From Closterium sp. Naga37s-1 (Eukaryota > Streptophyta > Zygnematophyceae > Desmidiales > Closteriaceae): 64,000 bases of DNA. The stretch spans positions 1,900,001 through 1,964,000 of the forward strand of contig CANJKZ010000008.1 in NCBI GenBank assembly GCA_947471745.1, read 5' to 3'. Position 1 is the first letter of the stretch. Every line of letters starts with the position of its first letter. The position numbers and the translations under genes are program-made. The notes under the pieces are model-generated. The model saw only the letters and a program-made list of their open reading frames with translations. It was not told the DNA's origin and made no database searches. Below, piece after piece: positions 11,700-24,913 of this stretch.

Positions 11700-14600
11700 C
11701 ACCCCCATAAGCAAAGTGAGGGATAGCAAGAGAGAGCAAGAACCAAAAATGGTCACAAGACCCGTGAAGAGAAGCAACAAAGCATAGCTAGGGGTGGATC
11801 TCAAGATCACCACACAGTCCGAGCACAAGCAAGCGGCCACAAGTCCAGTTCACATGCAGGTTTATAAAAGCAAAAAAGGTACAGTGAGCACAAACTAGCA
11901 AGTGTGCACATGCAGGTATAGATATATGGCGAAGCACAGCAAGTACAAGAGAAGATCAAGAGGCAAGCAAGTGAGGCAGAGTAGGCACAAGTCCAAGAGC
12001 TGTGCAGAAACGCTGATTATCACTAGGCCCAAGGGCCTGGGTGAAGATATCAGCAGTGCTGGCCCCAGGGGCCACGTAAACAAGGCGAACCTGGCCACGA
12101 AGCTGTAACTCCCGCATCAGAAAGTAACGAAGGGCAATGTGCTTTGTTCTGCTCTTGAGTCTCTGCTCTTGACACGAGACAATCATGACCTTGTTGTCAG
12201 CGAACAGGACCGGTGCAGAACGAGGCTGCTCGCCCAAGTTGGTCAGCAGGTAGGTCAGCCATCGTAACTCCTGCGCAGCCATTGCCCCAGCGTAGATCTC
12301 GGCCTCACAGCTGGAGCTGAGTACAGAAGACGAGTGAGTGGAGCTCCACGAGACAGCACCATTGCCAAGGCTGAAAGCGTAACCTAGTGACGACAGAGAA
12401 GTCACCTGGTCGTCAGCCCACAAAGCGTTTGAGTGCCTTGTAAGCACAACTGCACCCCGTCCCCCAAGCATAAGCCCCAAGCCTGAAGTACCGGCCAAGT
12501 AGCGCAGCACCCTCTTAGCAGCCGTCCAGTGCTCAAGTCGGTGTCTCCCAGTCGCAACGTAGCGAGCAATGATGCTGAGAGGGTACGCGAGGTCAGGCCG
12601 AGTACATGTCATCAGGTACATGAGGTAACCCACAAGCTCTACGTACGGACCACTAGGCTCTACGGACTCTTCCGAAGGTGGAGCTGAGACCGTGTGGCCC
12701 GTAGGCAGAGGAGTGGGCTGTGCCGAGGAGGACTGAAGGCCGAGCGCACAAGGACCAGCTGCACCATGGTAGGTTTGCGTCAGAGTGATGGTGCGCGCTG
12801 CTCTGTTCCGGGTGATCTGCAGACCAAGGTAGGTTTGCAGTTCACCCAGTTCAGTGTAGGTGTGTCTCTTCTGCAGCTCGGCCTTCACAAAGGCCAGTGC
12901 CTCACTGTCAGTAGTCGCAAAGACCAGGTCGTCTACGTACACGAGGATGTAGAACGGCGGCAAGGCAGAGTCAGTGCGCAGAAACAGGGACATGTCAGTA
13001 GTCGAAGGAGCGAAGCCAAGACCCGTAAGTGTCGTCCTCAGTGTGTCGTGCCACTCGCGGGGCGCCTGGCGCAGACCGTAGACTGGCCGCCGGAGGCTCC
13101 ACTGGGTACCCTTAGGAAACAACCCAGTGAAGCCAGGTGGGTGGCTCAGGCAGATCTGCTCGTGGAGGCTGCCCTGCAGGAAAGCCATGGAGAAGTCGAG
13201 CGAGTGCAGCTCGTAGTCACGCTGTGCTGCAGTAACACCCGAAGAGTCGTCATCTTCGGGGTGGGGGAGAAGGTCTGGAAGAAGTCGACCTCCTCACTCT
13301 GACTAAAACCGCTTGCAATGTAACGCGCCTTGAAGGCAGGCGGAGAACCCGGCGGCCGCTTCACCCTGAAAATCCACATGCCATCGACTATGTTTGCCCC
13401 AAGAGGGGGAACCTCGTCAACGTAGGTGCCTGTGGACTTCCAGGATGCCATCTTTGCTTCCAAAGCTGTCTTCCACTGGGAGGACCAGCGACCCGTGATC
13501 GCCTCAGTTTAAGAGTGCGGGGTCGGGATGTCAAGTGCATCCGGGTCTCCCTCAGGGGTAAGAAGCATGGTAGCGAGATGAGGAGCAGCAGCCGCGAGGA
13601 ATCCCAACTCAAAGTGCTTGTCCTCAAGGACGTTACAGCCAAGGGCAAGCTCACCCTCGACGGACGCAGGACACGCAGAGTCAGAAACCAGACTCGCAAG
13701 TCAAGGCGGCAAGTTGCAGCAAATTCAGTGAGCTCAGCGACCAAGGCAGACGCAGAAGCCGACGAAAAAGTAGGGTCAGTCACAAGCGTTGCAAGAACAC
13801 GAGTGACAGTCGGAGTGGCAGCACGAGCAAGGCCAGATACAGGGTCAGGAACGCCAAGAAGAGAAGACGGAGGAGGTAACGGCAGGACAACAGACTTTGA
13901 AACAAAGGAAGGACGAAGTGTCATAGTGTGAGTACTGGGAACAGGAGGAGGGCGAGTACGAGAGCGACGAGGACGAGCATGAGACTCAGGCTCCCGACTC
14001 TTGGTTGGGGAGACAGACAACGAGGAGTAACGAGGAGGAGCAGGCAGAGGGGAGCCAGAAGGCACCCGTGCCTGAGACAGGTCAGGCGGCGGAAACAACA
14101 GAAGAGGATTAGCACCAGTAGTAGACGGCTCAGCAGAGGCAGGCGGGAGACTAAGAAGGTGGTGAAGCGCCGACCCATGTAGCGGTAGCGACGACGGCTG
14201 CTGCTCCCAGAACAACGGCTGCTGGGGCAGCGGCTGCGACGCACCCCCAAACCCTGCTCCTCCAGCACGAACACCAGGACCGCCAGGCCCAGGAACACCT
14301 CCATCTCCAGCACTACCAACACCCTCAGGCTCAGCACCTCCATCTCCAGCACCAGTACCACCAGCACCACCTTTATCAGCACCTCCAGCTCCAGGACCTC
14401 CAGCTCCAGAGTCAGCACCTCCAGCCCTAGCACCAGCATCACCAGCACCCCCAGAGGCAAAAACTCCAGCTACAGCACCCCCCGAACCTCCAGCAGCCGA
14501 CCCAGGTAGTGGCAGCGACGACGGCTTCTGCTCCCAGAACAATGGCCGCTGCGGCAGCGGCTGCCGCACACCCCCAGAACCTCCAGCAGCAGCACCGTCG

Positions 14601-14838
14601 ACCCCACCAACACGAGGACCCTCAGTACCCTCTAAGGTAGCACCCCCAGAGTCAGCACCCCCAGAACCAGCACCAGCAGAACCAGCACCTCCAGAGTCAC
14701 CACCCCCAATAGCACGAAGGCCTCCGGAGTCCACATCGACAGGCTGCAGAGGAGGTGAAGATGACCAAGGTGGAAAACCAGGAGGTGTCTCCAAGCGCGG
14801 CGGGCGGCTAGAGGCCGCCGTGTCGTCAGCAGTAGGGT
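11572..14838 (-). mobile_element. Element X, 3' part: linker, RT, RNase H, 3' LTR (broken fossil)
   Basis: On the minus strand from 14838 there is a Gly/Ala/Ser-rich integrase-RT linker (14.8-13.9 kb), RT (about 13.5-12.6 kb, YVDDLVFATTD), RNase H (12.6-11.96 kb, ending in the conserved KHIALRYFLMRELQ / ADIFTQALG block), a polypurine tract and the LTR at 11572-11699. It has several breaks. The upstream part of X resumes at 20652, beyond the E6 insertion. Confidence 0.85.
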
Positions 14839-15349
14839 TGATGGAAAGCGTGTGAATCTAGAGAGCGTCACTAGAGATTATTTCCGCCGACTTCGACGGA
14901 ACATTCCGTGCAGCTCACGTAACCTTAAAATATGCGCAGGTACGCGTTGGAAAGGTATTAATCTCTACTTTCCAGAATAGTAACGCACGACTTCAACCAA
15001 GATCTAGGCCGATCGCTATCGCGATTTAAGTGCGACGGGGTATCCTGGCGGAATTACTTGGCAGCCATGGATTAGATCTAGGAATGGCTTTAGGTCAGAG
15101 TTCAGATCTGCAAAGTGATGAGTTTGTCAAACCCTACCAACCCAACCCTCGCCCTACAACAATCCCCAACAACCCAAAGTGCCAAGCTAGCATCACCAAA
15201 GGTGTTGTAGTGAATAGCAAAGATTTGTCGGTGCTTGTTGGGTGCGAGTTCAATTCCAGTCCGCAACAAGTCTAGCAACCACATTTTGCCCAAGCCCTTA
15301 GCCCACAACCAGCTAGAGCAAAATACCACATCCACCTACACAATCAACA
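14839..15349 (-). repeat. 3' LTR of E6
   Basis: This is 511 bp, minus strand tgttgattg to the tca terminus, directly after the polypurine tract. It has the same length as its partner at 20136-20646. Confidence 0.9.
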
Positions 15350-18300
15350 CTCCCCCTTGCTCGTGTTGGAGGTGGCTGAACACCACTGGGCAAAATCCTT
15401 CACTCCACTCCCCCTTGCACAGGGAGGGGAACCATCCACAGCATGATGTCGTCAAGGGAGAGAAGCACCAGCCCTCCCACATCCTGCTCAGGAACCATGC
15501 CAAAATGGGGCTGCATCCCCAGCAAGGACATGCATACACCATGCCGCTCAAAGGGAAGAGGTTTGGTGAGTATGTCAGCTGCTTGGCGGTTGGTCGGACA
15601 CCACCGGAGGATCACCTCACCACCAGCCACCATCTCCCTGATGAAATGCCACCGAACCTGCATGTGCTTGGTGCGGCCATGCAAGCATGCATTCTGTGCA
15701 AGGGCAATGGCAGATTGGTTGTCCATAAACACATGCACACCACCAGCAAACTCATGCCCAAACTCCCCAAACAAACGTTTCAGCCACACACCTTCCTGAA
15801 TGCACTGACAATGACTGATGTACTCACTCTCAGTGGTGGACAATGCAACCACCGGCTGCCTCCTGCTTTGCCAAGAGATGGCTGCACCATTGAGGCAATA
15901 GACATAGCCGGTGTGACTCCTGCGATTAGCTGAATCTCCAGCATAATCAGCATCACTGAAGGCCACCAACTCGACCTGAGGCTCACTGTGTGCGGGGAAG
16001 AAGATACCTGACTTCACACAACCTTTCAGGTACTTCAACACTCTCTTAGCAGCCTGCAGGTGGGATGCCTTGGGACAGGACACCACCTTGGACAGCTGTG
16101 ATACTGCATAAGCAATTTGGGGCTGTGTGGTCGTGCTTGCATACATGAGGGACCCCACAATGCTTTGATAGAGCTGAACCAGCTCATCTCTCAGCAAGGG
16201 CTCCTCAGCATGTGCATGCACATCGAACCCTGTAGGGAGAGGGGTACGCACGGGGTTAGCCTCAGAAAGGCCGAAGGACTCAAGCATGTTGAGAATGTAC
16301 CTCTCCTGATGAATCAAGATGCCACTCTCATCACGCTCAATCTGCACCCCCAAATAGTACTTAGCCTCCCACAAGTCCTTCATGCGGAAACGAGAGGACA
16401 AGAGATTTTTGACCTTATCCAGCAAGACCATGCTCGAAGACATGAGCAAAATGTCATCCACATAGAGGTAGAGGGACAGCCTGCCCTCACGCCTCACCAA
16501 GTGGTACAAGGCGGGTCACACTCCGACCTCTCAAAGCCAAAGTCCATCAAGGCCTCATCAAACTTGAGGTACCACTGCCTTGGAGATTGCTTCAGCCCAT
16601 AGATTGATTTCCTGAGTCGGCAAACTCTGTCGGACCCATCATTAAAACCAGGGGGCTGCCTCATGTAAAGCTCCCCGTCAAGACCCTATGGAGATAGGCA
16701 GTTGTCACATCCATGTGATGGATGTGAAACCCCAGGGAGGCTGCCATCCCAAGGGAGCCTCTCAGGGTAGTAGGCTAACCCAAGGGGTAAACACCTGGTC
16801 ATAGTGAACACCCCGTGTTTGAGTGTTCCCCATGGCCACCAACCTGGACATAGGCCTCTCAATGCTGCCATCAGCCTTGTGCTTGTACTTCCACACCCAC
16901 TGATACCTTAAGACCTCCATTCCAGGTGGCACACAAGCTGGGTCAACCAGCTCAAAGGACTCGTTCACCCTATGGGACTCAAGCTCCTCACGCATGGACT
17001 CGACCCACTCAGGACGGGACAAGGCCTCCTTGACCGACTTAGGCTCATACACCTGACCCGTAAGACAAAAATCAAGTCCATGCTCACCTCCATCAGCATC
17101 CACAAGCATGCACTCCTCCCCATCATGCTCCTCATGATCATGCATGCAAGCATACTATGCACTTGGTGTGAACCATTCAGGTGGCCGGGAGATGCGTGTG
17201 GTGCGGCGCAGAGGTGATGCCTCCCCCTGCTCCAAACTTTGCAGCTTCTCCTTCCAAGTCACTCTCTTCATGGGGGACCGTGGTGACTTGGACAGCTGCT
17301 GCTGCAGTAGTTGCTGCCACCTACCCACAGGAACAGGCGGTGTATGCTGCTGTGGTGGCTGCTGCGGCTGCTCTTGTTGTTGCTGCTGCTCCTGTGGCTG
17401 CTGCGGGTCATGGGCTGGTGCGTTAGGGTCAGGGGTGGAACCAGCAGTTGGGGACTCCTCATGGTGATGGTGCAGCTGCCTTTTGTTCCTCTTGCTGCTC
17501 CTCTACCTCCTCTCCTGGGTCCTCCCATGCCCCCTCAAAGATAGAAGAGGTGTAGGGATCCTGGAGGGAACTCCCAACCGTACTAGCACCATGCTCCTTC
17601 CACCCCTTGTAGCTCAGCCCCTCATGGAAAACCACGTCCCGGCTTTCCACCACCCGCTGATCTGCCACACTCCACAACATCCAAGCCTTGCTCCTCTCCG
17701 ACACCCCAAGGAAAATGCCCCATTGTGCCTTGGGATCCAGCTTCCTCCGTTGCTGGTCGGGCACTTTGTACTGCGCCATGCACCCCCACACTCGTACCAT
17801 GGACACACAAGGCACCTTCCTGGTCCACATGAAGTAGGGGCTCTTACCCCCTAGCCCCTTGCTGCCCATCCGGTTCTTAACCCAGTTGGCATATTGCACT
17901 GCTGCCCCCCACCAAGTATGGTCCAGCTGTGCATGAGCAAGCATGGCTCTGGCAAGGTCAATGAGGGTCCGGTTTAGCCGCTCCACTGCCCCATTTTGTT
18001 GCGGCGTGTAGGCAACTGAAAGCTGGTGGGTGATACCCTTGTCTTCAAGGAAAGACTCCAGATCCTTCCCCATGTACTCCCCACCCCGATCAGACCTAAG
18101 TATTTTCACCTTAGCCCCGGCTTCCCTCTCCGCATAGCGTATCCAACGCTTGAAGACCTTGGCCACCTCATCCTTGGTTTTCACCAAGGTGACCCAACTA
18201 AGGCGGCTGCAGTCATCCAAGAAGGTGATGAAGTACTTGCTGCCATTCTCCCTGTCCGGAGTTTGCATGGGGCCACACACATCCGTGTGCACCAACTCAA

Positions 18301-20135
18301 GGGGTGCAGAGGCTCTAGTGGTGGAGGTAGGGAAGGAGGTCCTTGGCAGCTTCCCGGTCGTGCAATCAGGGCACTTGCTTGGCTGCCCACCACCCTCCTT
18401 GATCTCCACACCCTTCAGCTCCCCCTTCTTCACACACTCCACAAGTTGCTGCCTTCCCGCATGCCCCATGCGTAGGTGCAGCAAATCTGCCGTCACCTGC
18501 TCCACATTCCTCCAACGGGTGCTACAAGCGGCTTCCTCGGCTTCACCACCATCCCTCTCCACCTGAGGCACACACACTGGAACAAGGTATAAACCCTTGT
18601 CTAACTTGGCCTCCATCACCACAGCCCCACCCTTGCGGACCGTGCACCCAGCCATAGTGAAGGTGCATACGTATCTTTGCCTAGCAAGCTGAGAGCATGA
18701 GAGGAGGTTAGCTGCCAATTCAGGAACATGAAGTACACCCTTCACATTCAGCACCTCCCCCTCCTTCCCCTTGATGGTGATGGTGCCGATGCCAATTGCT
18801 TGCAGCGTATCTTGGCTCCCAACAATGATATTTCTTGAGTTAGGTGGGAGGGAGTGATAGGTGGTGAAGAGGTCACGCCGAGGTACCATTCCACAGGTTG
18901 CCCCAGAGTCTAGAATGAGGTAATTGGGGTCAGCCAACATACGACCAGCAAGCGCCGTCTCCTTCTCCAAGGATAAGAAGGAGAAACCATCATCCGATGA
19001 GTCCTCCTTTCCCTTCTTATCCTCGTTTGCCGCCGCTGCTGCCGCTTTCTCTTTGCTGCCCTTCTTGTTCCATGCTCCATTCTTCATCCTCCTCTCCACC
19101 CACTCAGGCCTAGTGACAGGTGGAGCCTCTCCTGGGTACCCTTGAGGCTTCCACCCATCTGACCGACTCCAACACTCCTTCTAAGAGTGCTTCCGGTTGC
19201 ATCCAGGGACGAGGCACTTGTCGAACTCCTTCTTCTTCCCCCCACCTCCTTGCCGCTGCTGGTACTTCTTGGAGGCAGCCCTATCACCTGCCCACATTCC
19301 CCCTTGAACCAGCATCACGCTTGCGAGCCTCATCAGAAACCAACACCTCCCATATCCATGCCTTGGTCCATTTCTGCTGCTCTAGGTGAAGGTATTGTAG
19401 TAGAGCCTCGTTTGCCTTTTGATCCAGCCCCTAGAGTGCGGTGTAGATGATCTCCTTCTCATCTACTGTGTAGTTCAACTCCTCCAAGGCCCTCACATAC
19501 TCATCCACCCTCTGGAGGTACTGCACCATGGTCTTCCCATCGCCATAGTTGTGTTTCATAGTGTAGAACTGCTTCCTCCATGTGAGTATGCGTAGCAGCC
19601 CCTTTTGCAAATGTCGATCTTGAACTCTCTTCCATGCTTGGGCAGCTGCTCCTTGCTTCCCCTTCAGGTCAATCAGCAATTCAGGAGCTCTAGTTGGCCT
19701 TCCAAGGCCCAACACAGGTACTGGAACGCCTGCTTGTCCTTATGGTCCCATGCTTCCTATGACTTAAGTAGCTCCTCCGCACTAAGCTGTCGCCTTCCGG
19801 TTCGCGGTGCTGCTGATCCACCTCCACTTCCCTCACTTATGGATGAGCTAGAGGCTCCCCCAGCCCCTTCTCCCACTTGGCTAGACACTCCAGCAGATGC
19901 CTCTCCTTCATTAGCTTCAGGTCTTCGCTCCGATCCCTCCAAAACGCCTTCTAGGTCTTTAATACCTAGCCAAAGCGTAAACTGGAACCGCCATAGCGAA
20001 AAATCCGAGCCGGTGAACCTAGGAGGGCCATCTAATTTCTGGGCCATAACCAACCCTAGATCTGGAGGTTCTTAAACCATTTCGAAATATAATTATAGGA
20101 GGGAACGTCGCAGGCCTAACCAGCTCTGATACCAC

Positions 20136-20646
20136 TGCTGGAAAGCGTGCGAATCTAGAGAGCGTCACAAGAGATTAAGTCCGCCGACTTCGACGGAACA
20201 TTGCGTGCAGCTCACGTAACCTTAAACTATGAGCAGGTACGCATTGGAAAGGTCTTAATCTCTACTTTCCATAATGGTAATGCACGACTTAAACCAAGAT
20301 CTAGGCCGATCGCTATCGCGTTTTAAAAGCGACGGGGTATCCTGGCGGAATTACTTGGCAGCCATAGGTTAGATCTAGGAATAGCTTTAGGTCAGAGTTC
20401 AGATCTGCAAAGTGACGAGTTTGTCAAACCCTACCAACCCAACCCTCGCCCTACAACATTCCCCAACAACCCAAAGTGCCAAACTAGCAACACCAAAGGT
20501 GTTGTAGTGAATAGCAAAGATTTGTTGGTGCTTGTTGGGTGCGAGTTCAATTCCAGCCCGCAACAGGTCTAGCAACCACATTTTGCCCAAGCCCTTAGCC
20601 CACAACCAGCTAGAGCAAAATACCACAACCACCTACACAATCAACA
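20136..20646 (-). repeat. 5' LTR of E6
   Basis: This is 511 bp, minus strand tgttgattg to ccagca. The primer-binding site follows after one base. About 28 differences from the other LTR were counted by eye. Confidence 0.9.
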
Positions 20647-23135
20647 AGGGTCACCCCCCTCAGCCAGGCCAGAGGAGTATGAGGAGACCTCCAAAGGCAT
20701 AACCGAGGGGAGTGGGGTGACGTGAGACACACATGAGGGAGCAGGACGAGGGGGGAGGGGGTCTACCTGGGGCTGGCCTGGAATCAGGAAGAGAGACCGG
20801 GGGGGCACGGGGCAACTGCGGTGGGAGTAGAGACGGTAGTAGCAGATCGACTCGTCAAACGTGACGTCTCAGGAGGAAAGGATGCGGCGGGTGGCTGGGT
20901 GGTAGAACTGCCAGTCAGGGGCATCGGTGGGAAAGCCAAGAAAACGCAGCGAATAGTGCGAGGAGAGAGCTTGTCCGCTTTAGGATCGCGGACAAGGGCA
21001 AGCGAGCCCCAGACCCGAAACCGCGACACATCGCCCATCAACCCTGTCCAAAGGAGGGAAGACGAGGCATCTGGCTTTGAAACACGGGGCCAGAGGTTGA
21101 GCTGATGCGTGGCGTATCCACCCGCAAACAACCACAGGAAATGGGGAGGAGCTGCATGGATCATGGAGGTGCGAGCAACCTCCATGAGTAGGCCAATGCA
21201 GCGCTCAGCTATCCCATTCTGTTGTGGAGAGGATAGAAGCGTGAACGACTGGTTGATGCCCTCCTCACAACAGAAGTCCTCAAGAAGACCGGAGAAAAAC
21301 TCACCCCCCACGGTCAGAGTGCAGACGAAGCACCGGGAGGTCCTGCTGGAAGCGAGCTCTCTGCTCGAGACAAACAGCGTGAATCCAAGGGATCAGAACA
21401 TCACGGACGTCACCCTTATGATGTAAGGGAAACACCCTAGAGTAGCGCATGAAGTCGTCGACAACCAGCAGGAATTAGCTCTCCCGGTGGGCCCATGGAC
21501 GGGGGCGGGGCCCCACATGTCCATGTGCAGCATCTGCAGAGGAGCAGTTGTCGGAGGAAACGAGGAGTGAGGAGCAGCGCGCTGCCGCCCCTCGACGCAG
21601 GGAGTGCACGGCGGCGCAAGCGACGGTGGAAGAGGGGGCAGGGTCTGCGGGAGACCAGGCACAAGGTGACGTGAGTGCATGATACGGAGGCGCCGAAGGG
21701 AGGGGTGGCCAAGACGGTGGTGCCAGAGGAGAGACTGGTGCGTGAGCAACCAACACGAGCCAGACGTCGCTACCTGACCTGACGCAGCCACCTGAAGGGA
21801 CTCAGTGTGCAGTGTGTACAGTCCAGACCCAGGACTCCATGTGAACGTGGCAAGGTGAGCTCCGGTCTCTGTATCCGTACAGATCGCAACGCGATCGCCC
21901 CCAGGAATCGTGGTGGTGACCAACAGATCCTGGAGGTGACTTGTACTCACCAAGTTCGTAGCGAACGAGGGGAGGTGGAGACCCGTGAGGGAGCCAAAGG
22001 GGACTGCCGGACACGAGAGAACATAGGATCTGCGCGCAACGACTGGGCTAGAGGTGGGGTCGGCCAGAGTGACAGGGACAGGTGCCGGGAGTGGTGTGAC
22101 GGTGGTGCAGTCGCGGAACAAGCACCGAGTCGCGTCGAAGTCCAACATGAACGAGAGCAACGCCTCCGCAGGAACTGCACCTGTGCTATCAGCCTCACAA
22201 GCACCTTCACTCTCAGCCTCTACACCCCCAGAATTGCCGCCTTCACCTGCTGCCCCACCAGACGCAGCTCTACCAGACGCCGCACCTCTGTCACCACTCC
22301 CTCCAGCTCCACTACGACCACCACCCCAACCCCCTCCGCCACCCCCGCCACTCCCGCCACCCTCGCCCCCCCAACCGCCACCGCCACCTCCACCACCCCC
22401 ACCACTTCCACCCCTCCTACGCCCACCCCTCCCGCTAGAAGCGGGCGCAGCGTTGAGCTCCCCAGTACCTAGGAGGTCAACAACAGTAGCAGAGGCAACA
22501 GATGACGCTAGAGGGGAGGGAGTGCACCCCTAAAAAAAAGAGGTGCCGGGGGTGCCACGAGAGGAAGCCACAGCGCGGGCACTGGTCTCAGCCTCGAGGA
22601 GATGAGTTGCAAACGAGGCAAGGTCGAGACTAGCGGGGTCGAGGGAGAGGAAGTGGTCTCTAACAGCACGAAGGGTGTCAGGGAGGCGAGTCGTGAGGAA
22701 GTACAGAGTGAGGTTCATGGGGGGCTGCTTCTCATCCAGAAACTCTGGTGTCGGGGCAGCACGGTAGCAAGAGTCAAGGGAGCGCAGGTGGGTCATAAGG
22801 TCAGCTACAGTATTGACGTCTGACAGCAAAGGGAAGTTAAACGGCAGCATAAAACGGCCTAGGGTGGCAGAAGAGGGGGAGGAGTAGCGCGTAACCACAG
22901 CGTCATAGAAAGCCTGGGCTGACGTCACCTGGCAAAAGTGGGCCCTCTGGTCGGGCGAGAGGTGAGCACAGACTGCAAGATGGGCGGTAGCGTCGCGCGC
23001 TGTCCACTGCGTGCAGGCAACGTGGTCAGCCTTGTACTGCTGCTGCACAGCCTCTGTAGCGGTAGCGGCAAGCTCAACTGGAGGCGTGGGGGCCTTGAGG
23101 GGCCCCGATGTGTGCTCAAACGGCGAGTCGTCGTC
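20647..23135 (-). mobile_element. Element X, 5' coding part: gag, protease, integrase (broken fossil)
   Basis: On the minus strand there is a gag segment (about 23.1-22.53 kb; FEHTSGPLKAP, ACTQWTARDA, FPLLSDVNTV, a UBN2-type copia gag), a Pro/Gly-rich spacer (22.5-22.2 kb), protease (about 22.15 kb), the LWHHRLGHPS zinc-binding block (21.75 kb) and the integrase core (21.6-20.8 kb). It stops where E6 is inserted, at the start of the integrase-RT linker. The gag N-terminus is missing; at about 23135 it meets protease coding of E0a. Many breaks. Confidence 0.75.
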
Positions 23136-24119
23136 ACAGTGACAAACTGGTCCTGGAGGACAGCGTTCCTCACCAAGTTCGTAGTGAATGAGGGGAGGTG
23201 GAGACCTGCAAGCGAGCCGGAAGGGGCTGCTAGACATGGGAGAACGGTGGAGGCACGTGCTAATACTGGGCCCCCAGAGGGGTCAGCCAGAGTGACCGGG
23301 ACAGGTCTAATGAGCGGTGTGACTGTGGTGCAGTCGCGGAAGAAGCAGCGAGACGCGCCTGAGTCAAGCGTGAAGGTGTGCAGAGCCTCTGCAGGGGCTG
23401 CACCTGTGCTAGCAGGCTCACCGGCACCTAGACTAGTAGCCTCTAAACCACCAGGGATGCGTCGATGGGAAACCCACTCCCGAAGCTGCTGCGGCGAGAG
23501 GGTCTCCATCAGACGCTGTTGCCGCTGCTGTCCACCCCCAGAACATCCGCCTCCACCAGCGGCACCACCTGTAGGAGCAAACGTACCTACACGCGCCTCC
23601 TCGACCAGCTGCTGCACCTCACCTAACAACGGACGGTGCTGCCGTAGTGGCCGAATGGCAGGAGAGAGGGAGAAGTAGTGTCTAACCACAGCGTCGTACA
23701 ATGTCTGGGCCGACGTCACCTGACAAAAGTGGGCCCTCTGGGCGAACTGCAGTTGAGCGCGGACAGCAAGCTGGGCGACAGCTTCGCGCTCCGTCCACTG
23801 TGTGCATGCAACGCGGTCCGCTCGGTACCGGCACTGCACGTCCTCGCTAGTGTCAGCAGCAGGCTCAGTGGGAGTTGTGGGGGCCTGAAGGGACATCGAC
23901 GTGTGCTCGAACAAGGAGACGCCATCTCTAATGAAACGCCGGAGATACTGACGCAGGCAGTGAAGCCAGAACTCAAACATGAAAGGGCGCTCGTCTGCGT
24001 CAACCGCTAGGACCGTGATAGTGGCCATGACAGGCAGTGGCAGTCAGTAGCAGCGGCGCAAGGGCGGCAGTAGCGACTGTGGCGGTTGCAGCTGTAGCAG
24101 TAGCGGTAGTCTCTGTAGT

Positions 24120-24830
24120 GGCAGGTGGCTGGGCACGCGCGCTGGGCAGTAGGGCGCGCGGGCAGTAGAGCGCGCGCGGGCAGTAGGGCGCGCGGGCAGC
24201 AGGGCGCACGCTAGCAGGAGGGCGCTCGGGCAGCAGGGCACGCGCTAGCAGCAGGGCGCGTGGGTAGCAGGGCGCATGGACAGCGTGGTACGCGGGCAGC
24301 GGGCAGCAGGGCGCACGGGGAGCAAAGCGCGCGCGAGCAGCAGGGGCGCGCTAGCAGCAGGGCGCGCAGGCAGCAGGGCGCGCGGGCAGCGGGGCGCGCG
24401 GGCAGCAGGGCGCGCGCTAGCAGGAGGGCGCGCGGGCTGCAGGGCACGCGCTAGCAGCAGGGCGCGCGGGCAGCAGGGCGCGCGCTAGCAGCAGGGCGCG
24501 CGGGCAGCGGGGCGTGCGGGCAATGGGCAGCAGGGCGCGCGGGAAGCAGAGCGCGCGTGGGCAGCAGGGCGCGCGCTAGCAGCAGGGCGCGCCGGCAGCA
24601 GGGCGCGCGGTCAGCTAGGAGCGCAAGCAGCAGGGCACGCGGGCAGCAGGGCACGCGCTAGCAGCAGGGCGCGCGCTAGCAGCAGGGCGCGCGGGCAGCA
24701 GGACGCGCGGGCAGCAGGGCGCGCGCTAGCAGCAGGGGGCTCTGGCAGCAAAGCGCGCGTGGGCAGCAGGGCGTGCGCTAGCAGCAAGGCGCGCGCTAGC
24801 AGCAGGGCACGCAAGCAGTAGAGTTCGAAG
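24120..24830. repeat. Tandem repeat array in the E0a leader
   Basis: These are imperfect copies of a 17-22 bp unit of the type agcagcagggcgcgcg, interspersed with ctagcagcag. It is strongly self-complementary (gcgcgc, gctagc). It lies between PBS and gag. Confidence 0.8.
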
Positions 24831-24913
24831 CGCGGGGTAGCAGGGCAAACCCAACTTAATCGTAGGTTCGGCAGTAGGTTCGGCAGTAGGACTTAACCTA
24901 GCGCATGATACCA

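Larger units (their letters stand above)
14839..20646 (-). mobile_element. Element E6: complete-length Ty1/copia element inserted in X (broken)
   Basis: This 5808-bp element is bounded by 511-bp LTRs and by the target duplication agggt (14834-14838 and 20647-20651). On the minus strand there is a primer-binding site complementary to initiator tRNA-Met (tggtatcagagctggtt, 20118-20134), gag (about 20.05-19.4 kb), a Cys/His knuckle-like segment (about 19.2 kb), protease (DSGAT, about 18.9 kb), integrase (18.6-17.5 kb), RT (17.15-16.3 kb), RNase H (16.1-15.45 kb) and a polypurine tract (aagggggag) at about 15355. Around five breaks. It is a different copia lineage from X, A and E1. The LTRs differ by roughly 5-6% by eye, so it is older than E2-E5. 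Confidence 0.92.
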
